From Cavia porcellus (taxonomy: Eukaryota > Chordata > Mammalia > Rodentia > Caviidae): 64,000 bases of DNA. Positions within the stretch are counted from its first letter, which is position 1. Each line of letters starts with the position of its first letter. Both the position numbers and the translations under genes were made by a program. The notes under the pieces were generated by a model that was not told the origin of the DNA, searched no databases, and saw only the letters and a list, made by a program, of their open reading frames with translations. The stretch is taken from assembly GCF_034190915.1 (NCBI RefSeq), contig NW_026947547.1, positions 1,462,001 through 1,526,000 on the forward strand, read 5' to 3'. Shown piece by piece: positions 37,101-48,000 of this stretch.

Positions 37101-39350
37101 AGGGTTAGATTTAGTGTTAGGGTTAGGGTTTCATTAGTGTTAGTGTTATGGTTCGGGTTCTGGTTAGGCTTGGGGTTGCGGTTAGGGTTGTGGTTGTGGT
37201 TGGAGATAGGTTTACGGCAAGGTTTAGGGATAGGGTTAGGGTTAGGGTACAGTTTAGATTTGGTTAGGGTTGGTTAGGGTTAGTGTTAGGCTTAGGATTA
37301 TGGGTAGGGTAGGGTTAGTGTTAGGTTTAGGGTTAGGGTGGGGTTAGGGTTAGTGTTAGGGTTATAGTTAGGGTTAGGTTTAGGGTTAGATTTAGGTTTA
37401 GGGTTAGGGTTGGGTTTCAGGTTAGGGTTAGGCTTTTCGTTAGATTTAAGTTTAGGGTTAATTTAGTGCTTGTTTCGGTTGGTTAGGGTTATGGTTAGGC
37501 TTAGGCTTAGGCTTAGGTTTAGAGTTAGGGTTACATTTAGAGTTAGGTTTAGTGTCAGGGTTGTGTTACGGTTAGGGTTAGGGTTAGGGTTAGGGTTAGG
37601 GTTGGGTTAGTGTTATGGTTAGGGATAGGTTTAGGGTTGGGTTAGTGTTATGGTTAGGGATAGGTTTAGGGTTGGGTTAGGGTAGGGTTTGCTGTTGTGT
37701 TTCGGTTTGGGGTTGGCGTTGGGGTTTGGGTTAGGGTTAGTGCTAGGCTTTGGGTTAGGGTTAGGTTTGGTTAGGGTAGGTTAGTCTTAGTGCTACGGTT
37801 AGTGTTAGCATTAGGCTTAGGGTTAGGGTAAGGCTTAGGGTTAGGGTTATGGTTTGGGTTATTGTTAGGGTTAGGGTGGGGTTAGGGTAAGTGTTAGGGT
37901 TAGGGTTAGGGTTCGAGTTAGGGTTAGGATTAGGGGTTAGTGTTAGGGTTAGGGTTAGGGTTAGGGTTGGGTTAGGGTTATGTTAGGGTCAGGGTTAGCG
38001 TTAGGCTTAGAGCTAGGGTTAGGATTAGAGATAGGATTAGGTTTAGTGTTAGTGTTAGGGTTAGGGTTGGGTTAGGTTTTCTTGTTTGGGTTAGGGTTAG
38101 GGTTAGGCTTTGGGTTAGGGTCAGGGTTAGGGTTAGGGTTAGCGTTGGGTTAGGGTAAGGGTCAGGGTTAGGGTTAGTGTTAGGGTCAGGGTTAGTGGTT
38201 AGGGTTAAGGTTAGGGTTAGTGTTGGGTTAGGGTTAGCCTTAGGGTTAGGGTTAGGTTTAGTGATGGTTAGGGCTGGTTAGGGGTAGGCTTAAGGTTAGG
38301 GTTACAGTTACATTTAGGATTTAGGTTAGGGTTAGGTTTAGGTTGAGGTTTAGGTTTAGGTTTAGGGTTAGAGTTTGGGTTAGGGCAGGAATAGAGTTAA
38401 GGTTGGGTTGTTTTAGGGATAGGGTTAAATTTATGGTTACCATTAGGTTTAGGTGTTAGGGTTAGTGTTAGGGTTTGGGTTAGGGTTAGGTATAGGGTTG
38501 GGTTAGGTTTAGGGTTAGGGTTAGGCTTAGGCTTAGGCTTACGTTTAGAGTTAGGGTTACATTTAGAGTTAAGTTTAGTGTCAGGGTTGTGTTACGGTTA
38601 GGGTTAGGGTTAGGGTTAGGTTTAGGCCTATGGTAGGGTAAGGGTAGCGTTAGGGTTAGGGTACTCTTATCGTTAGGGTTATGGTTATGGTTAGGGTTAG
38701 GGTTCGTGTTGGGTTAGGTTTAGGGTTAGGGTTAGGGTTGGGATAGGGTTGCTGTTGGGGTTGTGGTTCTGGTTGGGGTTGGGGTTGGGTTTGTGTTTAA
38801 GGTTAGGGTTAGGTTTAGGCTTAGGTTTAGTGTAGGGTTACGGTTAGGGATAGGGTTAGGTTTGGGTTAGTGTTAGGGTTAGGGATAGGTTTAGGGTTGG
38901 GTTAGGGTAGGGTTTTTGGTTGTGTTTCGGTTTGGGGTTGGCGTTGGGGTTTGGGTTAGGGTAAGTGCTAGGGTTAGGTTATGGTTAGGGTTAGATTTGG
39001 TTAGGGTTGGTTAGGCTTAGTTTTAGGGTTAGGGTTAGCATTAGGATTAGGGTTAGGGTAAGGCTTAGGGTTAGGTTTACGGTTTGGGTTAGTGTTAGGG
39101 TTAGGGTTAGTTTAGGGTAAGTGTTAGGGTTAGGGTTAGGGTTCGAGTTAGGGTTAGGTTTAGGGGTTAGGGTTAGGTTTGGTCTAGGGTTAGGGTTAGG
39201 GTCAGGTTTAGCGTTAAGCTTAGAGCTAGGGTTAGGACTAGAGATAGGATTAGGTTTAGTGTTAGTGTTAGGGTTAGGGTTGGGTTAGGATTTATTGTTT
39301 TGGTTAGGGTTAGCGTTAGGCTTTGGGTTAGGGTCAGGGTTAGGGTTAGG
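34199..39350 (+). repeat. HOR unit 8 (5,152 bp)
   Basis: Full-length unit. The first third shares three rare variants with unit 4 (near 34,595, 34,728 and 35,173), offset about 20.6 kb or four units. Private changes are AAGGTGAGGG near 34,353, TGGAGATAGG near 37,204 (others TGGCGATAGG) and GGTTACCATTAGG near 38,437. Confidence 0.9.
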
Positions 39351-42300
39351 GTTAGCGTTGGGTTATGGTGAGGGTCAGGGTTAGGGTTAGTGTTAGGGTT
39401 AGTGTTAGGGGTTAGGGTTAGGGTTAGAGTTAGGGTTGGGTTAAGGTTAGCCTTAGGGTTAGGGTTAGGTTTAGTGATGGTTCGGGTTGGTTCGGGTAGG
39501 CTTAAGGTTAGGGTTACGGTTATATTTAGGTTTAGGTTAGGGTTAGGGTTAGGTTGAGGGTTAGGTTTAGATTTAGGTTTAGGGTTAGAGTTTGGGTTAG
39601 GGTAGGAATAGAGTTAAGGTTGGGTTGGCTTAGGGATAGGGTTAAGTTTATGGTTAGCAATAGGTTAGGTGTTAGGGTTAGTGTTAGGGTTTGGGTTAGG
39701 GTTAGGTATAGGGTTGGGTTAGGTTTAGGCTTAGTGTTAGGCTTAGCATAAGGGATAGGTTTAGGTTTAGGGTTAGAGTTAGGGTGAGGGTTTAGGGTTG
39801 GGGTTAGGGTTAGGGTTTGTGCTAGGGTTAGGGTTAGGTGTTAGGTTTAGAGTTAGGGTTAGGGTTGGGTTAGGGTTAGGCTTAAGTTTAGGGTTAGGTT
39901 TAGTGTTGGTTAGGGTTCGTTAGGGATAGGGTTAGGGTTAGGGTTACGGTTAGGTTTAGATTAGGGTTCGGGTTAGGCTTAGGTTTAGGGTTATGGTTGG
40001 GATTAGAGTTAAGGTTGGTTTGGGTTAGGGTTAGGGTTAGGTTAATGGTCATCATTAGGGTGAGGTGTTAGGGTTAGGGTTAGTGATTGGGTTACGGTTA
40101 GGTATAGGGTTGGGTTCGGTTTCGAGTTAGGGTTAGGTTTACGGTTGGGTTAGGTTTAGAATTAAGGTTGGGTTAGGGTTAGGGTTAGGGTTAGCGTTAA
40201 GGTTAGGGTTAACGTTTGGTTTAGGGTTAGATTAGGGTTAGGCTTAGAGTTAGGGTTAGGGTTACGTTTAATGTTGGATTAGGTGTAAGTTTAGAGTTAG
40301 TGTTACGGTTATGGTTAGGGTTAGTTTATGGTTAGGGTTAGAGTTGGGGTTAGGCTTCGGGTGGGGGTAAGGGTTAGGGTTAGGGTTAGGGCTAGGGTTA
40401 GGGTTAGGCTTAGGGTTTGAGGGTTAGGGTTAGTGTTGGAGGTTTAGGGTAAAATTTAGGGTTAGGGCTCAGGTTAGGTGTAGCGTTCGGTTTAGGGTTA
40501 GGCTTAGGTTAGGTTTAGGTTTAGGGTTAGGGCTAGGGTTAGGATTAGTGTTGGGTTAGAGTTAGGGTTAGGGTTAGCCTTGGGGTTAGTGTTAGGGTGA
40601 GGGTGAGGGTTAGGTTAGTGTTAGGATTGGGTTAGAGTTAGGGTGAGAATTAGGGTTAGGGTTAGGGTGAGAATCAGGTTAAGGTTCAGGGTTAGGGCTA
40701 GCGTTAGAGTTAGGGTTAGGGTAGGTTTAGGGTTAGGGTTGTGTTAGTGTTAGGGATAGGATTAGTGTTAGGGTTTGGTTAGGGTTAGGGTTATGGTTAG
40801 GCTTAGCGTAAGGGTTAGGGTTAGGGTTTAGGGTTGGGTTAGGGTTAGGCTTAGGTTTATGGTTATGTTTAATTTTGGTTACGGTTCATTAGGGATAGGG
40901 TTAGGTTTAGGGTTACGGTTAGGTTTAGATTAGGTTTCAGGTTAGGCTTAGGGTTAGGGTTAGGGTTGGGATTAGAGTTAAGGTTGGTTTGGGTTAAGGT
41001 TAGGGTTAGGTTTATGGTCAGCATTAGGTTTAGGTGTTAGGGTTAGGGTTAGTGTTTGGGTTAGGGTTAGGTGTAGGGTTGGGTTCGGTTTTGGGTTAGA
41101 GTTAGGTTTAGGGTTGGGTTAGGTTTAGAATTAGGGTTGCGTTAGGGTTATGTTAGGGTTAGGGTTAGGGTTAGCGTTAAGGTTAGGTTTAGCGTTTGGG
41201 TTAGGGTTAGATTAGGGTTAGGCTTAGAGTTAGGGTTAGGGTCACGTTTAGTGTTCGGTTAGGTGTTGGCTTAGAGTTAGTGTTAGGGTTAGGGTTAGAT
41301 TAAGGTTAGGGTTAGAGTTGGGGTTAGGCTTGAGTGGGTGTAAGGGTTAGGGTTAGGGTTAGGGCTAGGGTTAGGGTTTGAGGGTTAGGGTTAGTGTTGG
41401 AGGGTTAGGGTAAAATTTAGGGTTAGGGCTTGGGTTAGGTGTAGCGTTGGTTTAGGTTTAGCGTTAGGTTAGGTTTAGGTTTATGGTTAGGGCTAGGGTT
41501 AGGATTAGTGTTGGGTTAGAGTTAGGGTTAGGGTTAGGTTTATGGTTAGGATTAGGGTTAGGGGTTATGCTTATGGATAGGGTTAAGGTTAGTTTTGGAT
41601 TAGTGTTAGGGTTCCCCTTGGGGTTAGCGTTAGGGTGAGGGTGAGGGTTAGGTTAGGGTTAGAATTGGTTTAGAGTTAGGGTGTGGATTAGGGTTAGGGT
41701 TAGGGTGATGATCAGGGTCAGAGTCAGGGTTAGGGCTAGTGTTCGATTTAGGGTTAGGGTTAGGTTTAGGGTTAGGTTTGTTTTAGAGTTAGGGATAGGG
41801 TTAGTGTTAGGGTTGGGTTAGGGTTACGGTTAGGGTTAGGGTTAGTGTTATTGGGTTATGGTTAGGGTTATGGTTAGGTTTATGTTTGGGTTTGGGTTAG
41901 GGTTAGGGTTAGGGTTAGGGTTATGTTTTGGGAAAGGGTTGGGTTAGGGTTAGTATTAGGGTTCGGGTTGGGTTAGTGTTAGGGTTGGGTTAGGGTTAGG
42001 GTTAGGGTTAGGGTTAGTGTTATTGGGTCATGGTTAGGCTTATAGTTAGGTTTATGTTTGGGTTTGGGTTAGGGTTAGGGTTAGGGTTAGGGTTAGGGTT
42101 AGGGTTAGGGTTATGTTTTGGGTTAGGGTTGGGTTAGGGTTAGTATTAGGTTTCGGGTTCGGTTACTGTTAGGGTTATGGCTAGGGTTAGGGTTACGTTT
42201 GGGTTAGGTTTTGGGTTAGGTTATGCTTAGGGTTAGGGTTAAGGTTAGGGGTAGGGTTAGATTTAGTGTTAGGGTTAGGGTTTCATTAGTGTTAGTGTTA

Positions 42301-44384
42301 TGGTTCGGGTTCTGGTTAGGCTTGGGGTTGCGGTTAGGGTTGTGGTTGTGGTTGGCGATAGGTTTACGGCAAGGTTTAGGGATAGGGTTAGGGTTAGGGT
42401 ACAGTTTAGATTTGGTTAGGGTTGGTTAGGGTTAGTGTTAGGCTTAGGATTATGGGTAGGGTAGGGTTAGTGTTAGGTTTAGGGTTAGGGTGGGGTTAGG
42501 GTTAGTGTTAGGGTTATAGTTAGGGTTAGGTTTAGGGTTAGATTTAGGTTTAGGGTTAGGGTTGGGTTTCAGGTTACGGTTAGGCTTTTCGTTAGATTTA
42601 AGTTTAGGGTTAATTTAGTGCTTGTTTTGGTTGGTTAGGGTTATGGTTAGGCTTAGGCTTAGGCTTAGGTTTAGAGTTAGGGTTACATTTAGAGTTAGGT
42701 TTAGTGTCAGGGTTGTGTTACGGTTAGGGTTAGGGTTAGGGTTAGGGTTAGGGTTAGGGTTGGGTTAGTGTTATGGTTAGGGATAGGTTTAGGGTTGGGT
42801 TAGTGTTATGGTTAGGGATAGGTTTAGGGTTGGGTTAGGGTAGGGTTTGCTGTTGTGTTTCGGTTTGGGGTTGGCGTTGGGGTTTGGGTTAGGGTAAGTG
42901 CTAGGCTTTGGGTTAGGGTTAGGTTTGGTTAGGGTAGGTTAGTCTTAGTGCTACGGTTAGTGTTAGCATTAGGCTTAGGGTTAGGGTAAGGCTTAGGGTT
43001 AGGGTTATGGTTTGGGTTATTGTTAGGGTTAGGGTGGGGTTAGGGTAAGTGTTAGGGTTAGGGTTAGGGTTCGAGTTAGGGTTAGGATTAGGGGTTAGTG
43101 TTAGGGTTAGGGTTAGGGTTAGGGTTAGGGTTGGGTTAGGGTTATGTTAGGGTCAGGGTTAGCGTTAGGCTTAGAGCTAGGGTTAGGATTAGAGATAGGA
43201 TTAGGTTTAGTGTTAGTGTTAGGGTTAGGGTTGGGTTAGGTTTTCTTGTTTGGGTTAGGGTTAGGGTTAGGCTTTGGGTTAGGGTCAGGGTTAGGGTTAG
43301 GTTTAGCGTTGGGTTAGGGTAAGGGTCAGGGTTAGGGTTAGTGTTAGGGTCAGGGTTAGTGGTTAGGGTTAAGGTTAGGGTTAGTGTTGGGTTAGGGTTA
43401 GCCTTAGGGTTAGGGTTAGGTTTAGTGATGGTTAGGGCTGGTTAGGGGTAGGCTTAAGGTTAGGGTTACAGTTACATTTAGGATTTAGGTTAGGGTTAGG
43501 TTTAGGTTGAGGTTTAGGTTTAGGTTTAGGGTTAGAGTTTGGGTTAGGGCAGGAATAGAGTTAAGGTTGGGTTGTTTTAGGGATAGGGTTAAATTTATGG
43601 TTAGCATTAGGTTTAGGTGTTAGGGTTAGTGTTAGGGTTTGGGTTAGGGTTAGGTTTAGGCCTATGGTAGGGTAAGGGTAGCGTTAGGGTTAGGGTACTC
43701 TTATCGTTAGGGTTATGGTTATGGTTAGGGTTAGGGTTCGTGTTGGGTTAGGTTTAGGGTTAGGGTTAGGGTTGGGATAGGGTTGCTGTTGGGGTTGTGG
43801 TTCTGGTTGGGGTTGGGGTTGGGTTTGTGTTTAAGGTTAGGGTTAGGTTTAGGCTTAGGTTTAGTGTAGGGTTACGGTTAGGGATAGGGTTAGGTTTGGG
43901 TTAGTGTTAGGGTTAGGGATAGGTTTAGCATTGGGTTAGGGTAGGGTTTGTGGTTGTGTTTCGGTTTGGGGTTGGCGTTGGGGTTTGGGTTAGGGTAAGT
44001 GCTAGGGTTAGGTTAGGGTTAGGGTTAGATTTGGTTAGGGTTGTTTAGGCTTAGTTTTAGGGTTAGGGTTAGCATTAGGATTAGGGTTAGGGTAAGGCTT
44101 AGGGTTAGGTTTACGGTTTGGGTTAGTGTTAGGGTTAGGGTTAGTTTAGGGTAAGTGTTAGGGTTAGGGTTAGGGTTCGAGTTAGGGTTAGGTTTAGGGG
44201 TTAGGGTTAGGTTTGGTTTAGGGTTAGGGTTAGGGTCAGGTTTAGCGTTAAGCTTAGAGCTAGGGTTAGGACTAGAGATAGGATTAGGTTTAGTGTTAGT
44301 GTTAGGGTTAGGGTTGGGTTAGGATTTATTGTTTTGGTTAGGGTTAGCGTTAGGCTTTGGGTTAGGGTCAGGGTTAGGGTTAGG
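39351..44384 (+). repeat. HOR unit 9 with 118-bp deletion (5,034 bp)
   Basis: The unit is 118 bp short. At 43,640-43,655 TTAGGGTTAGGT joins straight to TTAGGCCTATGG; in unit 8 these are separated by the segment at about 38,490-38,610. The loss is not a multiple of 6. Downstream of it, from about 43,925, the unit carries variants (TTTAGCATTGGG near 43,926, TTTGTGGTTGTG near 43,948, GGTTGTTTAGG near 44,040) that match the diverged copy at about 50,865-51,000 instead of the homogenised units. Confidence 0.9.
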
Positions 44385-45026
44385 GTTAGCGTTGGGTTAT
44401 GGTGAGGGTCAGGGTTAGGGTTAGTGTTAGGGTTAGTGTTAGGGGTTAGGGTTAGGGTTAGAGTTAGGGTTGGGTTAAGGTTAGCCTTAGGGTTAGGGTT
44501 AGGTTTAGTGATGGTTCGGGTTGGTTCGGGTAGGCTTAAGGTTAGGGTTACGGTTATATTTAGGTTTAGGTTAGGGTTAGGGTTAGGTTGAGGGTTAGGT
44601 TTAGATTTAGGTTTAGGGTTAGAGTTTGGGTTAGGGTAGGAATAGAGTTAAGGTTGGGTTGGCTTAGGGATAGGGTTAAGTTTATGGTTAGCAATAGGTT
44701 AGGTGTTAGGGTTAGTGTTAGGGTTTGGGTTAGGGTTAGGTATAGGGTTGGGTTAGGTTTAGGCTTAGTGTTAGGCTTAGCATAAGGGATAGGTTTAGGT
44801 TTAGGGTTAGAGTTAGGGTGAGGGTTTAGGGTTGGGGTTAGGGTTAGGGTTTGTGCTAGGGTTAGGGTTAGGTGTTAGGTTTAGAGTTAGGGTTAGGGTT
44901 GGGTTAGGGTTAGGCTTAAGTTTAGGGTTAGGTTTAGTGTTGGTTAGGGTTCGTTAGGGATAGGGTTAGGGTTAGGGTTACGGTTAGGTTTAGATTAGGG
45001 TTCGGGTTAGGCTTAGGTTTAGGGTT
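44385..45026 (+). repeat. HOR unit 10, head only
   Basis: The first ~640 bp match the homogenised unit, including the open frame at 44,588-44,785. From about 45,027 substitutions appear every few tens of bases and the 5,152-bp register is lost. The boundary is my reading of where variant density rises and could be off by a few hundred bases. Confidence 0.75.
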
Positions 45027-48000
45027 ATTGTTGGGATTAGCGTTACGGTTGGTTTGGGTTAGGGTTAGGGTTAGGTTAATGGTCATCATTAGGTTGAGGT
45101 GTTAGGGTTAGGGTTAGTGTTTGGGTTACGGTTAGGTATAGGGTTGGGTTCGGTTTCGAGTTAGGGTTAGGTTTACGGTTGGGTTAGGTTTAGAATTAAG
45201 GTTGGGTTACGGTTAGGGTTAGGGTTAGCGTTAAGGTTAGGGTTAACGTTTGGGTTAGGGTTAGATTAGGGTTAGGCTTAGAGTTAGGGTTAGGGTTACG
45301 TTTAGTGTTGGATTAGGTGTAAGTTTAGAGTTAGTGTTACGGTTATGGTTAGGGTTAGTTTAAGGTTAGGGTTAGAGTTGGGGTTAGGCTTTGAGTGGGG
45401 GTAAGGGTTAGGGTAAGGGTTAGGGCTAGGGTTAGGGTTTAACTTAGGGTTTGAGGGTTAGGGATAGTGTTGGAGGTTTAGGGTAAAATTTAGGGTTAGG
45501 GCTCAGGTTAGGTGTAGGGTTCGGTTTAGGGTTAGGGTTAGGTTAGGTTTAGGTTTAGGGTTAGGCCTAGGTTTAGGATTAGTGTTGGGTTAGAGTTAGG
45601 GTTAGGGTTAGCCTTGGGGTTACTGTTAGGGTGAGGGTGAGGGTTAGGTTAGGGTTAGAATTGGGTTAGAGTTAGGGTGAGAATTAGGGTTAGATTAGGG
45701 TGAGAATCAGGTTCAGGTTCAGGGTTAGGGCTAGCGTTAGAGTTAGTGTTAGGTTTAGGTTTAGGGTTAGGGTTGTGTTAGTGTTAGGTTTAGAGTTAGG
45801 GTTAGGGTTAGGGTTCGGGCTAGGATTAATATTATTGGGTTATGGTTATGGTTAGGGTTAGGGTTATGTTTGGCTTAGGGTTAGGTTTAGGGTTCGGGTT
45901 GTGTTAGTGTTACGGATAGGGTTAGTGTTAGGGTTTGGTTAGGGTTAGGGTTATGGTTAGGCTTAGCGTAAGGGTTAGGGTTAGGGTTAGTGTGAGATTT
46001 TATGGTTGGGTTTGGGTTAGGGTTAGGGTTAGGGTTATGGTTATGTTTGGGGTTAGGTTTGGGTTAGGCTTAGTATTAGCGTTCGGGTTGCTTTAGTGTT
46101 AGGGTTACGGCTAGGGTTAGGGATACCTTTGGGTTAGGTTTTGGGTTAGGTTAGGGTTAGGGTTACGGTTAACGTTAGGGGTAGGGTTAGAGTTAGTGTT
46201 AGGGTTAGGGTTTCATTAGTGTTAGTGTTATGGTTCGGGTTATGGTTAGGGTTGGGGTTGGGGTTAGGGTTGTGGTTGTGGTTGGCGATAGGTTTAGGGC
46301 AAGTTTTAGGGTTAGGGTTAGGGTTCGGTTTAAATTTGGTTAGGGTTGGTTAGGGTAAGTGTTAGGCTTAGGTTTATGGGTAAGGTAGGGTTAGTATTAT
46401 GGTTAGGGTTAGGGTTGGGTTAGGGTTACAGTTAGGGTTAGGGTTAGGGTTAGGGTTAGGGTTAGATTTATGTTTAGGGTTAGGGTTGGGTTTCAGGTTA
46501 GGGTTAGGGTTAGGTTTAAGTTTAGGGTTAATTTAGGGTTGGTTTCGATTGGTTAGGGTTAGGGTTAGGCCTAGGCTTAGGCTTAGGTTTAGGGTTAGGG
46601 TTAGATTTAGGGTTAGGTTTAGTGTCAGGGTTGTGTTACGGTTAGGGTTAGGGTTAGGGTTAGGTTTAGGCTTATGGTAGGGTAAGGGTAGCGTTAGGGT
46701 TAGGGTACTCTTATCGTTAGGGTTATGGTTATGGTTAGGGTTAGGGTTCGTGTTGGGTTAGGTTTAGGGTTAGGGTTAGGGTTGGTTTAGGGTTGCTGTT
46801 GGGGTTGTGGTTCAGGTTGGGGTTGGGGTTGGGTTTGGGTTTAAGGTTAGTGTTAGGTTTAGGGTTAGGGTTAGGGTTAGGGTAGGGTTAGGGTTAGGGA
46901 TAGGGTTAGGGTTGGGTTAGTGTTAGGGTTAGGGATAGGTTTAGTGTTGGGTTAGGGTAGGGTTTGCGGTAGTGTTACGGTTTGGTGTTGGCATTTGGGT
47001 TTGGGTTAGGGTTAGTGCAAGGGTTAGGTTTAGGGTTAGGGTTAGGTTTGGTTAGGGTTGGTTAGGCTTAGGGTTAGGGTTAGGGTTAGCATTAGGCTTA
47101 GGGTTAGGGTTAGGCTTAGGGTTAGGATTACGGTTTGTGTTAGTGTTAGTGTTAGGGTTGGGTTAGGGTAAGTGTTAGGTTTAGGGTTAGGGTTAGAGTT
47201 AGGGTTAGGATTAGGGGTTAGGGTTAGGTTTAGGGTTTGGTTAGGTTTAGGGTTAGGTCAGGGTTAGCGTTAGGCTTAGGGCTAGGGTTAGGATTAGAGA
47301 TAGGATTAGGTTTAGTGTTAGTTTTAGGGTTAGGGCTGGGTTAGGGTTTATTGTTTGGGTTAGGGATAGGGTTAGGCTTTGCGTTAGGGTCAGGGTTAGG
47401 GTTAGGGTTAGCGTTGGGTTAGGGTTAGGGTTAGGGTTAGGGTTAGGGTTAGGATTAGGGCTACTATTAGGGGTAGGGTTAGGTTAAATGTTAGAGGTAC
47501 TGTTAGGTTTGGGTTTGGGTTATGGTTATGGTTAGGGTGAGGGTTAGGGTTAGGCTTTGGCTTCGAGTATGGGCCAGGGTTAGGGTTAGGGTTAGTGTTG
47601 GGTTATGGTTAGAGTTTAGGTTTAGGGTTAGGGTTTAGGGTTGGGTTAGGTTTAGGCTTAGGTTTATGGTTATGTTTAGTTTTGGTTAGGGTTCCTTAGG
47701 GATAGGGTTAGTTTTAGGGTTTCGGTTAGGTTTAGATTAGGGTTCAGGTTACGCTTAGGGTTACTGTTAGGGTTGGGATTAGAGTTAAGGTTGGTTTGGG
47801 TTAAGGTTAGGGTTAGGTTTATGGTCAGCATTAGGTTTAGGTATTAGGGTTAGGGTTAGTGTTTGGGTTAGGGTAAGGTATAGGGTTGGGTTCGGTTTCG
47901 GGTTAGAGTTAGGTTTAGGGTTGGGTTAGGTTTAGAATTATTGTTGGGTTAGGGTTATGTTAGGGTTAGGGTTAGGGTTAGCGTTAAGGTTAGGTTTAGC

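Noticed and set aside
1..45026. CRISPR-like or other repeat-spacer system
   Set aside because: There are no spacers between repeats, and the telomeric hexamers, retrovirus and SINE indicate a vertebrate genome.
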